Below, one piece after another: positions 27,949 through 40,727 of a stretch of 64,000 bases of DNA (position 1 is its first letter; each line of letters opens with the position of its first letter). The stretch is from assembly GCF_037890695.1 (NCBI RefSeq), contig NZ_CP149571.1:3564001-3628000 (forward strand). Reading direction: 5' to 3'. Under the pieces are notes generated by a model that made no database searches, was not told where the DNA came from, and worked only from the letters and a program-made list of their open reading frames with translations. Origin of the DNA: Aeromonas jandaei. GTDB taxonomy: Bacteria; Pseudomonadota; Gammaproteobacteria; Enterobacterales; Aeromonadaceae. Made by a program: the position numbers and the translations under genes.

Positions 27949-29277
27949 TTACTGCTTGGCCTGCCACTCGGTAGGCTGTTTGAAGTTGAACGCATTAAGC
28001 AGGCTACCCGTCGCATTCAAAATGCGGTAGTCGGCCAGCAATGAGTCGTACTCTGCTGTGATATAGCTGCGGCGCGCTTCAAACAGTTCGTTCTCGGTGT
28101 TCAATACGTCCAGCAAGGTTCGCTGTCCCAAACCAAATTGCTTCTTGTATGCCTGAACAGTGTCATAGCTGGCATCTACGTGCTCTTTCAAGAAGGTTTT
28201 CTGTTTGGCCAGTGACTCTTTGGCGTTCCACGCAAGACGAGTTCCCTCTTCAACTTGACGGAAAGCATTCATATGAATGTCTTTTGCCTGAGAGTACAGC
28301 GCAGATGTCGCATTGCTTTGTGCCACATCGGAACCACCACGGAACAGGTTGTAGCGCATCCGCACCATCGCGGTCAGATCGTCGTTACGGCCTTTAACAG
28401 CATTGATATCTTCGTTCCAGTTCTGATCGACCTCAAAAGTCACATCAGGATAGAAACCTGACTTGGCACCTTCATGTTGGTATTTGGCGGCTTCAATATC
28501 CTGCAAAGAGGAGAGCAGAGTGGGGTGAACCTCGGTGGCTGTCTTCAAAGCACTCTCGAGTGACGGCGGAAGCAACTCTGTATTCGGTGTCGGTTGAACC
28601 AAGTCTTTTGGCACTTCATTGACGACTCGAATAAATTCACTTTCCGCATCACGATAATTGTTTTCTGCCGCAGCCTGGTTGGAATAGGCTCGAGCCACAC
28701 GTCCATCGATCTGGGTCTGGTCAGCAGTAGAACCAAGGCCGGAGTCAGTACGCTTGCGGATATCGCTGCGGATCTGCTCGTGGGTCTCGAGGTTTTGCTT
28801 GGAGAGTTCCAGGATCTCCTGCTGGCGCAGCATATTGAGGTAAACCTCAGCCACACGCAGAGCCGTATTTTCAGCTTCGGAGATCATCGCCAGACGCTGG
28901 GCATTGGCCTCTGCCTCGGTTCTGGAAACGTTGTTGCTGACATTGAAACCGTCAAACAACATCTGACGCAGACTGATCCCCGCCTCTTTACGAGTCATGG
29001 AGTCATCAATCGTTGTCGAGTTGGAGCCAGCAGCCCGAGTTGTCGGGCTATCAACCTTTTCGTAGCCCACACCACCGCGCAAATCGATGGTGGGATAATA
29101 ACCCCCTTTGGCGCCATCATGCTGATAAAGACGAGCCTGATAAAGATCAAATGCCTCTTTGATCTTGGGATGAGTCGCAAGTGCCTGCCCTACCGACTCT
29201 TCCAGAGTCTGGGCCTGCACCAATGCCGGTAACATAGTTACGCCACTGACCAGCATGGCAACAATCGTTTTTTTCAT
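27949..29277 (-). CDS. TolC-family outer membrane protein of the adhesin exporter (LapE-like)
   Basis: Outer-membrane channel of a type I secretion system, 442 residues. A signal peptide (MKKTIVAMLVSGVTMLPALVQA) is followed by the two outer-membrane-efflux repeats: TLEESVGQALATHPKIKEA near the start and LLPPSLESALKTATEVHPTLLSS in the middle, with long coiled stretches such as QQEILELSKQNLETHEQI. ATG at 29277 is chosen because GGAG lies 5 bases upstream and the signal peptide begins there. It is 37 bases after the fusion protein and part of the same transcript. Confidence 0.92.
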   Translation of the reverse strand: MKKTIVAMLVSGVTMLPALVQAQTLEESVGQALATHPKIKEAFDLYQARLYQHDGAKGGYYPTIDLRGGVGYEKVDSPTTRAAGSNSTTIDDSMTRKEAGISLRQMLFDGFNVSNNVSRTEAEANAQRLAMISEAENTALRVAEVYLNMLRQQEILELSKQNLETHEQIRSDIRKRTDSGLGSTADQTQIDGRVARAYSNQAAAENNYRDAESEFIRVVNEVPKDLVQPTPNTELLPPSLESALKTATEVHPTLLSSLQDIEAAKYQHEGAKSGFYPDVTFEVDQNWNEDINAVKGRNDDLTAMVRMRYNLFRGGSDVAQSNATSALYSQAKDIHMNAFRQVEEGTRLAWNAKESLAKQKTFLKEHVDASYDTVQAYKKQFGLGQRTLLDVLNTENELFEARRSYITAEYDSLLADYRILNATGSLLNAFNFKQPTEWQAKQ

Positions 29278-29314
29278 GTTATCTCCAGTCATGTCTTGTT
29301 TTTAGATTGTTGGC

Positions 29315-30745
29315 TTATCGTTCTCTCAGTGCCGACTGTTTTGCCCGTAATATCGGCTTAAGCAAATAGTCTAGGACACTTTTTTTACCAGTAATTATAT
29401 CTGCACTGGCTAACATACCGGGGATGATGGGAAGTGCATTAAGCTCATCGCCCAAGTAACTTTTCTCGGTGCGCACCCGAACCAGATAGAAGGAGTTGCC
29501 ATCTTCATCCTGGATCGAGTCCGCGCTTATCTGTTCAACCTTACCATGCAAGCCTCCATAGATGGTGAAGTCGTAGGCTGTGATCTTGACCACTGCATCA
29601 AGCCCTGGCCGCAAGAACGCTATATCTTTCGGAGATACTTTTGCCTCCACCAGCAGGGTATCTTCCAGCGGAACTATCTCCATCAAATCCATACCGGGCT
29701 GAACAACACCGCCCAGAGTGTTGACCTTGAGCTTCTTGATGGTGCCTTTGAGCGGAGCAATGACACTGGTACGATCAACCCGATCTCGCAACCCAACCTG
29801 CCCTTCCGACAACTGCCCCAGTCTGCCTTGTTTTTCATTCAACTCGGTCTGCGAATCAGCCCTGAACTTAAGTGCAATGTCGTTGCGCTTGGAGATGGTC
29901 TCACGCAATACCGCATTCAACTTGGGGATCAGCAGATGGTTGCTCTCAAGCTCCCCCTGCATTTCGTTGACCTGCCGCTCCAATTTGATCAGCTCAACCT
30001 GTGGCACAATACCCTCTTTCGCCAGCGGACGGCTGATATTGAGCTCTTGTCTTGCAAGTTCCACGCTGCGATTGACGGTGCGGATTTTGGCGTTGAGCTC
30101 AATCAACTCCTGCTCATTCTGCTCAATCTGCTGGCCTAGAATATAGAGCTGGTTCTTCAGGTTATTGAGACGATCCTTCTGGACTGAGCGTTCACGGTTG
30201 GCATATTCGGCAAAGACAGTTTCATAACCATCCGGAAACTCAATGGGTGCTTCGCCCACCACAACCTGTTCACGCCATCCCAGATTCGGCTCGTTTTTCA
30301 CCTCGACGCTAGCCATTTCTGCATGTAGCCGAGCAATGTCCCCTTTCAGCGTCACCAGCTCCTGCTCACGCTCGCGAAAATCGGAACGAAAACGGGTGTC
30401 ATCAATACGTAGCAGTGGTTGGCCTTTTTCGACGATGTCGCCTTCTTTGACGAAGATCTCCTTGACGATCCCCCCTTCCAGGTTCTGGATCACCTGCAAC
30501 TGGCGAGAAGGGATGACTTTGCCCTGCCCAACAGTCACTTCATCCAACTGCGCCCAAGCAGCCCACACAATCGCGCTCATAAAGAAGAAGAAGCAGCACC
30601 AAAGCAGAATGCGCGCCCGGGTCGGTGTCGTCAGCAAAACGGCTGCGGCACCATCATCGACAAAGGCAAGATGCTCGGGGGCTGGCAACACTTCATCGGA
30701 AGGGCGCTTTTTTAATCCCTTGAACCAGCCTAACAACTTAGCCAT
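29315..30745 (-). CDS. HlyD-family membrane fusion protein of the adhesin exporter (LapC-like)
   Basis: Periplasmic adaptor that links the ABC transporter to the TolC-like channel. The 476 residues have a short cytoplasmic N-terminus, one membrane helix (about 44-64), a lipoyl/barrel half (GQGKVIPSRQLQVIQNLEGGIVKEIFVKEGD), a long coiled coil (about 130-300) and the closing barrel half with VQPGMDLMEIVPLEDTLLVEAKV, as in HlyD. ATG at 30745 follows AGGAGG with 6 bases between and overlaps the end of the ABC gene by 8 bases (ATGGCTAA), so the two are translationally coupled. Confidence 0.94.
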   Translation of the reverse strand: MAKLLGWFKGLKKRPSDEVLPAPEHLAFVDDGAAAVLLTTPTRARILLWCCFFFFMSAIVWAAWAQLDEVTVGQGKVIPSRQLQVIQNLEGGIVKEIFVKEGDIVEKGQPLLRIDDTRFRSDFREREQELVTLKGDIARLHAEMASVEVKNEPNLGWREQVVVGEAPIEFPDGYETVFAEYANRERSVQKDRLNNLKNQLYILGQQIEQNEQELIELNAKIRTVNRSVELARQELNISRPLAKEGIVPQVELIKLERQVNEMQGELESNHLLIPKLNAVLRETISKRNDIALKFRADSQTELNEKQGRLGQLSEGQVGLRDRVDRTSVIAPLKGTIKKLKVNTLGGVVQPGMDLMEIVPLEDTLLVEAKVSPKDIAFLRPGLDAVVKITAYDFTIYGGLHGKVEQISADSIQDEDGNSFYLVRVRTEKSYLGDELNALPIIPGMLASADIITGKKSVLDYLLKPILRAKQSALRER

Positions 30746-32882
30746 GGGATACCTCCTGCAGCCGTACCTTGCCCTCTTTGAGCTGTTGCAACACCGCCTC
30801 TTTCGGGCCATCAGCCACGATTTGCCCCTGCTCGATCACTATCACTCGGGATGCGACATCAAGCATGGAGGTTTTGTGGGTGATGAGAATCAAGGTCGTT
30901 TCCGGACCCAGTCTGGCCAACTCCTGTTTCACCAGCATTTCAGACTGGTTGTCCATATTGGAGGTCGGTTCATCCATCACCAGAATGGGCGGATCATTAA
31001 GTAGAGCTCGGGCCAACAGGATGGCCTGACGCTGGCCACCCGAAAGCTGGCGCCCACCTTCACCGATCTGCCGATCCAGACCATTGGGATCCCGGTTGGT
31101 AAAGTTGGTCACACCGGCCCGTTTGGCTGCGCGCAATACCCGCACATCGTCCACCAGCGGATTACCCAGCATGATGTTGTCACGCACCGAACCAAAAAAG
31201 AGCACGACATCCTGCGGCACACAGCCAATATTGCGGCGGATCACCGAGGGGGGCAGCTGATCGAGTTCAAAACCATCGATTCTGACCGAGCCATCAGTCG
31301 GACGATAGAGGCCCATCAAGAGCTTCTCGAGGGTAGTTTTACCCGCACCGATCCGGCCGATAATCGCCACCTTCTCACCCGGCTGGATGCGCAAATTGAT
31401 ATTATGCAGGGTGCTGGTCTCCATCCCCGGATATTTGAAGGAGACATTCTCGAACTCAATCCGGCCGGAGATAACCGGATGATGGATATATTGTTTCCCC
31501 TCCTCCTGTTCACCCGGCGTTACCATGATCTTTTCCAGAATATCCAGCGCAGACTTAGCCTGGTTATAGCGGGTCGAGAGTACAGAGAGCTGCACCATGG
31601 GCGCGATGGCACGGCTGGATAGCATCACGGCCGCGATCATCCCTCCCATGGTCACATTGCCCTCGGATATCTGATAAACCCCGACAATCACCAACCCGAC
31701 TGTCACCACCTGCTGGATATAGCTCGCCAGTGACGACATGGAGTTAGTGATGCGACGAGTCTGTACGCCCCAGGTAGAGATATGAGATACCGCCTGCTCC
31801 CAGCGATGCTGGAACATGCTTTCGGCACCAAAAATCTTCACAGTCTCAAGGCCCGAAATACTTTCGATCAGGTTGGCGTTTTTCTGGGAAGCCAGCCGCG
31901 ATCCCTCTTCAATCGACTTTTTGAGCGGCTCCTGAATATAGAAGCTGTAAGCGATCAAAATCAGCATGGCAACAATGGGCACCACCACCATGGCACCGGC
32001 AAAGATCCAGATAATAAAGAGGAAGAAGATGGCGAAGGGGAGATCAATCAGCGTTGAAACAGTTGCTGAGGTAAAAAATTCCCGTACCGACTCAAACTCC
32101 TGCAAATGTTTGGCAAAAGCACCGGTCGAAGCGGGGCGAGACTCCATCCGCATGCCCATCACCTTGGCAAAAATCTTCGCAGAGAGCAGAACATCCGACT
32201 TCTTGCCGGCAATATCGATGAAGTAACTACGCAGCTGCCGCATCACATAGTCGAAGGTAAAGACCACCATGGCACCCACTGCCAGCACCCAGAGCGAGTC
32301 AAACGCCAGATTGGGTACAATCTTGTCATAGACGTTCATGGTGAAGAGCGGGCTGGCTATTGCGAACAGGTTAATCAGAATGGACGCGATCAATACATCA
32401 CGATAGATTCCGCGGGATTCAAACAATGTACTCCAGAACCAGTGACCGTCACGGGTTTCCAGCACCTTGGGCGAACGTTCATCAAACTTGAACTGTTTCT
32501 TCACATAGAAGAGGCGCCCGATATATTCGTCTCCCAGCTGGGCGACCGCAACCCACTGGGTCGCATCCCCAGCCTGCGGAAAAATCACTTTTCCCTGGCT
32601 TCGATCTTCATTCCATTCCAGCAAAATGCAGGCGCCGCCATTGCGCATCTGCAGCACGCAGGGCAGCAGCAGTGGGGAGATCTCATCAAGCGGTTGAATG
32701 ACTTCACGGGCAGACAATCCTCCCCGCTCGGCAGCACGACCAAAAAGCGACGTGGTCAGACGCCCCGATACCAAGGGTAAACCGGTCGTCAGGGCATCCT
32801 GACTGTTGGGCACGCCGTAAAAGCGGGTCAGAAAGACCAGACACTCCAATAACTCATCAATACGACTTGTTTCTGCTTGCAT
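30738..32882 (-). CDS. type I secretion ABC transporter of the adhesin exporter (LapB-like)
   Basis: Inner-membrane ABC exporter of 714 residues. The N-terminal part (about 1-130) is a C39-peptidase-like domain without the catalytic Cys, typical of exporters of RTX proteins that are not cleaved on export. Membrane segments fill about 165-430. The nucleotide-binding domain has Walker A IGRIGAGKTTLE, the signature LSGGQRQAILLARAL and Walker B ILVMDEPTS. The ATG follows AGGA. First gene of the secretion and control operon; the 358 bases upstream are AT-rich and probably hold its promoter. Confidence 0.95.
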   Translation of the reverse strand: MQAETSRIDELLECLVFLTRFYGVPNSQDALTTGLPLVSGRLTTSLFGRAAERGGLSAREVIQPLDEISPLLLPCVLQMRNGGACILLEWNEDRSQGKVIFPQAGDATQWVAVAQLGDEYIGRLFYVKKQFKFDERSPKVLETRDGHWFWSTLFESRGIYRDVLIASILINLFAIASPLFTMNVYDKIVPNLAFDSLWVLAVGAMVVFTFDYVMRQLRSYFIDIAGKKSDVLLSAKIFAKVMGMRMESRPASTGAFAKHLQEFESVREFFTSATVSTLIDLPFAIFFLFIIWIFAGAMVVVPIVAMLILIAYSFYIQEPLKKSIEEGSRLASQKNANLIESISGLETVKIFGAESMFQHRWEQAVSHISTWGVQTRRITNSMSSLASYIQQVVTVGLVIVGVYQISEGNVTMGGMIAAVMLSSRAIAPMVQLSVLSTRYNQAKSALDILEKIMVTPGEQEEGKQYIHHPVISGRIEFENVSFKYPGMETSTLHNINLRIQPGEKVAIIGRIGAGKTTLEKLLMGLYRPTDGSVRIDGFELDQLPPSVIRRNIGCVPQDVVLFFGSVRDNIMLGNPLVDDVRVLRAAKRAGVTNFTNRDPNGLDRQIGEGGRQLSGGQRQAILLARALLNDPPILVMDEPTSNMDNQSEMLVKQELARLGPETTLILITHKTSMLDVASRVIVIEQGQIVADGPKEAVLQQLKEGKVRLQEVSHG

Positions 32883-33240
32883 AGCATCCTGTCACTGCAT
32901 GAATGAGGTCGAGATAACCCCGCTGCCACCAGAACCTGTTCTTGCCAATCCAGATCAAGAACAACTGCCGCCACTGGCAATACCGCGGAGGGGAACGGCG
33001 CATCCGGGGTCGTTAACCCGGTTCGTTCTAAACAGCGGCATGGCTCATTATCGATAAAAGAGCGAGTGAAATACTCTGCTGACGTTTAGCTCATCATTAA
33101 ATGTGGCTGAACGTAATTGATAGCGATATCTATTATGGTGCATCACTATATCAATCCGTACGCACCAAGACTATAGCTAAATCTATGAAGCTTTTTATAT
33201 AAGCCTATGTTTTATGGGAAAATAGTAACTCTCCGCTCAA
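32883..33240. other. upstream region of the adhesin secretion operon
   Basis: No gene is seen. An inverted repeat TGTTCTTG (32937-32944) with CAAGAACA (32956-32963) lies 55-80 bases before the ABC start and could be an operator or leader hairpin. The stretch 33050-33240 is AT-rich and likely holds the promoter, but no -35/-10 pair stands out. No clear terminator was seen for the gene ending at 33241. Confidence 0.45.
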
Positions 33241-34170
33241 CTACAGCTCAGAAAGCATAAAGGGTTTTCCCAGTGCGTACCCTTGTGGCCCCTGGCTTGC
33301 GAGGGCCTTGGCGATCTCGCTCATGGCCGTCCAGCGATTTTCACACCAGACCGGAGCCAGCAGAGTCGGACGACGAGCTGAGGCAGAAATGCGGTGATAT
33401 ACCACCTCGGGGGGGGTGTGCTGGATCATGGCGACAGCCGCTTCCACATACTGCTCCAGCGTCAATACCTCAAGCCGACCCGCCTGCCATGCCTTGCCAA
33501 GGGTACTGCCCTCGACCACATGAAGCGGATGGAGCTTGATCCCCTCAACTCCGGTTTCCACGATGCGATGCAGGGTATCGAGGCTATCCATCGGCACCTC
33601 GCCCGGCAGACCGACGATCAGATGGGCACACACCTTGATACCGCGCTGATGGGCCCGCGTCACTGCATCCACATAGGCAGCATAACCGTGACCCCGGTTG
33701 ATCCGTTGCAGGGTCTTGTCGTTGGCGCTTTGCAGCCCGAGCTCCAGCCACACCTCGTAACCACGGGCCTGATAGCCTGCCAGCAGATCCAATACGGCAT
33801 CCGGCACGCAATCAGGTCGAGTGCCGACACAAAGTCCCACCATATCGCTCACCGACAGCGCCTCTTCATACATCCGCTGCAGATACTCGACCTCAGCATA
33901 GGTGCTGGTATAGGCCTGAAAGTAGGCAAGATAACGCTTGGCACGGGTCACCTCGTCCCGACGGGCCAGCAGTTGCTGCACCACAGATAGCTGCTGGGCC
34001 GATTCGTCGGCGAAGGAAGAGACATTGCAGAAGGTGCAGCCGCCACGGCCCAGCGTACCGTCCCGGTTTGGGCAGGTGAAGGCGCCGTGAATGGAGAGCT
34101 TGTGGATCTTCTGGCCATGACGCTGCTTGAGATCCTGACCGAATGTATTGACGAGTTCGTGTAACTGCAT
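33241..34170 (-). CDS. radical SAM protein, YhcC family (TIGR01212)
   Basis: Cytoplasmic [4Fe-4S] radical SAM enzyme of 309 residues. The cluster-binding stretch is of the YhcC form, CPNRDGTLGRGGCTFCN, with the last two Cys as C-x-x-C. It is followed by GLCVGTRPDCVPD, WLELGLQSANDKTLQRINRGH, HLIVGLPGE and the KLHPLHVVEGSTL stretch of the family. The substrate of YhcC is not established. ATG at 34170 is chosen because GGAGG lies 4 bases before it and the family starts M-Q-L-x-x-L-V-x-T-x-G. In E. coli yhcC also lies beside gltB, and here it is divergent from gltB, which supports the assignment. Confidence 0.92.
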   Translation of the reverse strand: MQLHELVNTFGQDLKQRHGQKIHKLSIHGAFTCPNRDGTLGRGGCTFCNVSSFADESAQQLSVVQQLLARRDEVTRAKRYLAYFQAYTSTYAEVEYLQRMYEEALSVSDMVGLCVGTRPDCVPDAVLDLLAGYQARGYEVWLELGLQSANDKTLQRINRGHGYAAYVDAVTRAHQRGIKVCAHLIVGLPGEVPMDSLDTLHRIVETGVEGIKLHPLHVVEGSTLGKAWQAGRLEVLTLEQYVEAAVAMIQHTPPEVVYHRISASARRPTLLAPVWCENRWTAMSEIAKALASQGPQGYALGKPFMLSEL

Positions 34171-34782
34171 GACACCTCCGCTAAAGGAGCGCCATTGTAC
34201 GAGCTTGCGCAAATACGGCGCTGAGCTGGATCAAGGGAAGAAAGGGTCAGAATTCATATAAATATGCACCATTTTGCGGATAAATATATGAAATCGGCCG
34301 ATTATTGATGCTTTTGAGACCTTGCCTGCCACGGGGCTGCGCCAGCAACCATATCCGCAATGGGATATAAACTATTGTTGAACAATGGAAAAATTTAAGA
34401 GTACGGCTTGCGGGCAAATGCAAGAGACAGGATTGTGAAATGTGATCACCTTCGTCCTTGGCATCCATGATTTAGTAAAATTACTACAGTTCTCGATACC
34501 CATGGAGTAAACCACCAAAACGAGCATATGCAGACTATTAAACCAAAAAAGACATTTTAATCAGAACAAAATCAACGCAAGGCGTAATTCATCGCCGCAA
34601 ACCCATATTTTGTTATGTGAATGTAACATTGCAAAGAGCCCGGAAGTCCAATTGACCTTGCTGAAAAATCCCATTAGTTTGGAGATTCGCCACGTCAGGC
34701 AGACGGAACCACAAGAGCCAGTCGCAATTTATGCAGTCAAACGATGACTGTGCGATGCAAGGCCGAGCAAGGGAGATATGCA
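34171..34782. promoter_or_regulatory. divergent control region between the yhcC-like gene and gltB
   Basis: About 610 AT-rich bases with no convincing gene. TGTTA (34611-34615) and TAACA (34624-34628) form an inverted repeat spaced by 8 bases, an operator-like element about 160 bases before gltB. E. coli gltBDF is controlled by Lrp, but I cannot assign this site to a regulator. Confidence 0.4.
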
Positions 34783-37700
34783 ATGTCACTATATGATCCA
34801 AAGCTGGAGAGGGATAACTGTGGCTTCGGCCTGTTGGCCCACATGGAAGGGGAAGCCAGCCACAAGCTTGTCCGTCTCGCGATGTCAGCATTGGCTCGCA
34901 TGCAGCACCGCGGCGGGATCTCCGCCGATGGCAAGACCGGCGACGGTTGCGGCCTGTTGCTGCAAAAACCGGACAGCTTCTTCAGAGCTGTCGCCGAGGA
35001 GAAGGGATGGCACCTTGGCCGCAACTATGCGGTCGGCATGCTGTTTCTCAACCCGGATCCCGTATTGGCCCAGGCAACTCGTGACATCATCGACGAGGAG
35101 CTGGAAAAAGAGACCCTGAGTCTGGTCGGCTGGCGCAAGGTGCCCGTCGATACCAACGTACTCGGTACTATCGCCAAAGCCTCCCTGCCCAGCATTGAAC
35201 AGGTCTTTGTCAACGCCCCGCCCGGCTGGGTCGACAAGGATCTCGAGCGTCGCCTCTATATCGTGCGTCGCCGCATCGAAAAGCGCGTCAACGACGACTA
35301 CTTCTATGTGGTCAGCCTCTCCAATCTGGTCACCGTCTATAAAGGGCTGTGCATGCCGGTGGACTTGCCGCGCTTCTATCTGGATCTCGCCGACATCCGC
35401 ATGCAGGCGGCCATTTGCGTCTTCCACCAGCGCTTCTCCACCAACACCAGTCCGCGCTGGCCGCTAGCGCAGCCGTTCCGCTATCTGGCCCACAACGGCG
35501 AGATCAACACCATCGCCGGCAACCGCCAGTGGGCCAAGGCACGCAGCTACAAGTTTGCCACCCCGCTCATTCCCGATCTGCAGGAAGCGGCCCCCTTCGT
35601 CAATACCACCGGCTCTGACTCCTCCAGCCTCGACAACATGCTGGATCTCTTCCTCGCCGGTGGCATGGACCTGTTCCGTGCCATGCGTCTGTTGATCCCG
35701 CCTGCATGGCAAAAACACCCGAACATGGATGACGACCTGCGCGCCTTCTACGACTTCAACTCCATGCACATGGAGCCGTGGGATGGCCCGGCCGGTATCG
35801 TCATGACCGATGGCCGCTACGCCACCTGCGCCCTTGACAGAAACGGCTTGCGTCCGGCGCGCTACGTCATCACCAAAGACAAGTTCATCACGCTGGCCTC
35901 CGAAGTTGGCACTTGGGACTACACCCCGGACGAAGTGCTGGAGAAGGGTCGGGTCGGCCCGGGCGAGCTGTTCGTGGTGGATACCAGCAACGGCAAGGTG
36001 TGGACCAGCTTCGAGATCGATGACGATCTCAAGAGCCGCCACACCTACAAGCAGTGGATGGACAAACATTGCCGCCGGCTGGTCCCCTTCGAGCAGATGG
36101 ACGACAGCCAGACCGGTAGCCGCGAATTCTCCGATGAGCAGCTGAAAACCTATCAGAAGCTGTTTGGCTACTCCTTCGAGGAGCTGGATCAGATCATCCG
36201 GGTTCTCGGTGAAAATGGTCAGGAAGCGGTGGGCTCCATGGGGGATGACACCCCGATGGCAGTGCTCTCTTCCAGCGCTCGCACCCTTTATGACTACTTC
36301 CGCCAGATGTTTGCGCAGGTGACCAACCCGCCCATCGATCCGCTGCGGGAGAATCACGTGATGTCGCTCGCCACCTGTATCGGTCGCGAGCAGAACGTCT
36401 TCAACGAGACCTTCGGCCACGCCCACCGGGTGCTGTTCCAGTCACCGATCCTGCTCTACTCCGACTTCCACCAGCTGCTGGCACTGGAGGGAGAGTACTA
36501 CCGCCACAAGGTGATCAGCCTCAACTTCAAGCCCGAAGAGGGGCTGGAGTCCGCCATCCTGCGCATCTGCGAGGAGGCCAAGGCTGCCGCCAGGAGCGGT
36601 ACCGTGCTGCTGGTGCTGTCGGACCGCGACATCAGCATCGATACCCTGCCCATCCCGGCTGCCATGGCTGTGGGTGCGGTGCAGCGTACTCTGGTGGACA
36701 ACAACCTGCGCTGTGACGCCAACATTCTGGTGGAGACCGCGAGCGTGCGCGACCCGCACCACTTCTCGGTGCTGCTGGGCTTTGGCGCGACCGCCATCTA
36801 CCCCTATCTCGCCTACGAAACCCTCGCCAAACAGGTTGAAGAGGGGGTGCTCGCCATGCCCCTGCGCCAGGCGATGGTCAACTACCGCAACGGCATCAAC
36901 AAGGGGCTCTACAAGGTGATGTCCAAGATGGGCATCAGCACGGTCGCCAGCTACCGCTGCTCCCAGCTGTTTGAGGCAGTGGGTCTGGCCAAAGCCGTGG
37001 TCGAGACCTGTTTCCGCGGCGTATCGAGCCGTATTCAGGGCGCCGACTTTGCAGACATCCAGCAGGATCAACTCAAGCTCGCCCGTCAGGCCTGGCTGGC
37101 CCGCAAGCCCCTCGCCCACGGCGGCCTGCTCAAGTTTGTTCACGGCGGCGAGTACCACACCTACAACCCGGATGTGGTGCAGACCCTGCAAACCGCGGTG
37201 CGCTCCGGCAACTATGCCGATTACAAGGAGTACGCCCGTCTGGTCAACGAACGCCCGGTCTCTACCTTGCGCGACCTATTGGCCCTGAAGAAGGTCGACA
37301 ATCCGGTCGCACTGGATCAGGTTGAGCCGGCCGACAAGCTGTTCCCCCGCTTTGACTCCGCCGCCATGTCCATCGGTGCCCTCGGCCCTGAGGCCCACGA
37401 GGCGCTGGCTGTCGCCATGAACCGCCTCGGCGGTCAGAGCAACTCCGGCGAAGGTGGCGAAGATCCCAAGCGCTTCGGTACCGAAAAGAACTCCCGCATC
37501 AAGCAGGTGGCTTCCGGCCGCTTTGGCGTCACCCCCCACTACCTGATGAACGCCGATGTGGTGCAGATCAAGGTGGCGCAGGGGGCCAAGCCCGGCGAAG
37601 GTGGCCAGCTGCCCGGCGACAAGGTGACTGCCCAGATCGCCCAGCTGCGCTATTCCGTGCCCGGCGTGACCCTGATCTCGCCGCCGCCGCACCACGACAT

Positions 37701-39240
37701 CTACTCCATCGAGGATCTGGCCCAGCTCATCTTCGACATCAAGCAGATCAACCCAAGCTGTCTGGTGTCGGTGAAACTGGTCTCAGAACCCGGCGTCGGC
37801 ACCATTGCCTGCGGCGTGGCCAAGGCCTATGCCGACTTCATCACCATCTCCGGCTATGACGGCGGCACTGGCGCGAGCCCTCTCACCTCGGTCAAATATG
37901 CCGGCTCCCCGTGGGAGCTGGGTCTGGCTGAAACCCAGCAGGCGCTGGTCGCCAACGGTCTGCGCCACAAGGTGCGGCTGCAGGTGGATGGCGGTCTCAA
38001 AACCGGCCTCGACATCATCAAGGCGGCCATCCTCGGCGCCGAGAGCTTCGGTTTTGGCACCGGCCCCATGGTGGCGCTCGGTTGCAAATACCTGCGCATC
38101 TGCCACCTGAACAACTGCGCCACCGGCGTTGCCACTCAGGATGAGAAGCTGCGTCGCGAGCACTTCACCGGCCTGCCGGAGATGGTGATGAACTACTTCA
38201 AGTTCATCGCCGAGGAGACCCGCGAGCTGATGGCCCAGCTCGGCGTCACCCAGCTGACCGACCTGATTGGCCGCACCGATCTGCTGGAGGCCCTGCCCGG
38301 CCTCACCGCCCGTCAGGCCAAGCTGGATCTCTCCGGCATTCTGGCCCGTCCGGTGGCACCGGCAGGCTCCAGCCTGTTCAGCCAGCAGCACAACCCCACC
38401 TTCGACAAGGGGCCACTCAACCTGAAAATGGTGGAGGATCTGCTGGAGGCGGTGGAAACCTCAAGCGGCGGCGAGTTCCGCTACGACATTCGCAACACCG
38501 ACCGCTCGGTGGGTGCGCGTCTCTCGGGCGAGATCGTCAAACGTCACGGCAATCAGGGGATGGCAGCGGATCCGGTCAAGGTGCACTTCAACGGCACCGC
38601 AGGCCAGAGCTTCGGCGTCTGGAACGCTGGCGGCCTTGAGATGATCCTCACCGGTGACGCCAACGACTATGTGGGCAAGGGGATGACCGGCGGCAAGCTG
38701 GTGATCAAGCCTCATGTCGGCGTGGCGTTCAAATCCCACGAGGCAGCCATCATCGGCAACACCTGCCTCTACGGCGCCACTGGCGGCAAACTCTACGCCG
38801 CGGGCACTGCCGGCGAGCGTTTCGCGGTGCGCAACTCAGGTGCGCTCGCGGTGGTCGAGGGGATTGGCGACAACGGTTGTGAATATATGACCGGCGGCAT
38901 CGTCACCGTGCTCGGTCAGACCGGCGTCAACTTCGCGGCGGGCATGACCGGCGGCTTTGCCTACGTGCTCGACGAGTGCGGCAACTTCGCCAAGCGCACC
39001 AACCCCGAGCTGGTGGAACTGCTGGACGTGGCGGATCTCGCCATCCATCAGGAGCACCTGCGCGGCATCATCACGGCGCACCTCAATGAGACCGGCAGCT
39101 CGCGCGCCGAGGAGATCCTGGCCAACTTCGACTCCTATGTGCCCAAGTTCAGGCTGATCAAACCCAAGTCCAGCGACGTGAAATCGCTGCTGGGCCACAC
39201 CAGCCGTTCCAGTGCAGAACTCAGAATCCAGGCGCAATAA
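34783..39240 (+). CDS. gltB: glutamate synthase (NADPH) large subunit
   Basis: Makes glutamate from glutamine and 2-oxoglutarate with the small subunit GltD. The 1485 residues (1486 in E. coli) include a short propeptide ending before Cys13 ([11 protein letters not shown]), the catalytic Cys of the class II amidotransferase domain freed by processing; a central domain; the FMN-binding synthase domain with [13 protein letters not shown]; the 3Fe-4S Cys set in [12 protein letters not shown]; and the Gly-rich beta-helix end (MTGGxxxVLG repeats). ATG at 34783 is preferred over one 13 codons upstream because GGGAG precedes it and the propeptide length fits the family. Confidence 0.97.
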   Translation: MSLYDPKLERDNCGFGLLAHMEGEASHKLVRLAMSALARMQHRGGISADGKTGDGCGLLLQKPDSFFRAVAEEKGWHLGRNYAVGMLFLNPDPVLAQATRDIIDEELEKETLSLVGWRKVPVDTNVLGTIAKASLPSIEQVFVNAPPGWVDKDLERRLYIVRRRIEKRVNDDYFYVVSLSNLVTVYKGLCMPVDLPRFYLDLADIRMQAAICVFHQRFSTNTSPRWPLAQPFRYLAHNGEINTIAGNRQWAKARSYKFATPLIPDLQEAAPFVNTTGSDSSSLDNMLDLFLAGGMDLFRAMRLLIPPAWQKHPNMDDDLRAFYDFNSMHMEPWDGPAGIVMTDGRYATCALDRNGLRPARYVITKDKFITLASEVGTWDYTPDEVLEKGRVGPGELFVVDTSNGKVWTSFEIDDDLKSRHTYKQWMDKHCRRLVPFEQMDDSQTGSREFSDEQLKTYQKLFGYSFEELDQIIRVLGENGQEAVGSMGDDTPMAVLSSSARTLYDYFRQMFAQVTNPPIDPLRENHVMSLATCIGREQNVFNETFGHAHRVLFQSPILLYSDFHQLLALEGEYYRHKVISLNFKPEEGLESAILRICEEAKAAARSGTVLLVLSDRDISIDTLPIPAAMAVGAVQRTLVDNNLRCDANILVETASVRDPHHFSVLLGFGATAIYPYLAYETLAKQVEEGVLAMPLRQAMVNYRNGINKGLYKVMSKMGISTVASYRCSQLFEAVGLAKAVVETCFRGVSSRIQGADFADIQQDQLKLARQAWLARKPLAHGGLLKFVHGGEYHTYNPDVVQTLQTAVRSGNYADYKEYARLVNERPVSTLRDLLALKKVDNPVALDQVEPADKLFPRFDSAAMSIGALGPEAHEALAVAMNRLGGQSNSGEGGEDPKRFGTEKNSRIKQVASGRFGVTPHYLMNADVVQIKVAQGAKPGEGGQLPGDKVTAQIAQLRYSVPGVTLISPPPHHDIYSIEDLAQLIFDIKQINPSCLVSVKLVSEPGVGTIACGVAKAYADFITISGYDGGTGASPLTSVKYAGSPWELGLAETQQALVANGLRHKVRLQVDGGLKTGLDIIKAAILGAESFGFGTGPMVALGCKYLRICHLNNCATGVATQDEKLRREHFTGLPEMVMNYFKFIAEETRELMAQLGVTQLTDLIGRTDLLEALPGLTARQAKLDLSGILARPVAPAGSSLFSQQHNPTFDKGPLNLKMVEDLLEAVETSSGGEFRYDIRNTDRSVGARLSGEIVKRHGNQGMAADPVKVHFNGTAGQSFGVWNAGGLEMILTGDANDYVGKGMTGGKLVIKPHVGVAFKSHEAAIIGNTCLYGATGGKLYAAGTAGERFAVRNSGALAVVEGIGDNGCEYMTGGIVTVLGQTGVNFAAGMTGGFAYVLDECGNFAKRTNPELVELLDVADLAIHQEHLRGIITAHLNETGSSRAEEILANFDSYVPKFRLIKPKSSDVKSLLGHTSRSSAELRIQAQ

Positions 39241-40668
<1,428 letters not shown>

Positions 40669-40695
40669 CCTGCACTTCCTCAGTCAACCCAAAAC

Positions 40696-40724
40696 AGAGC
40701 CCCGCCAGTGCGGGGCTCTTCTTT
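40696..40724 (+). terminator. gltBD terminator
   Basis: A 10-bp stem (40696-40705 with 40710-40719), a four-base loop, then TCTTTT. Confidence 0.85.
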
Positions 40725-40727
40725 TGA

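Noticed and set aside
34744..34782. Upstream ATG for gltB at 34744
   Set aside because: It would add 13 residues ahead of the propeptide. The ATG at 34783 has a better ribosome site, and the distance to the catalytic Cys fits the family.
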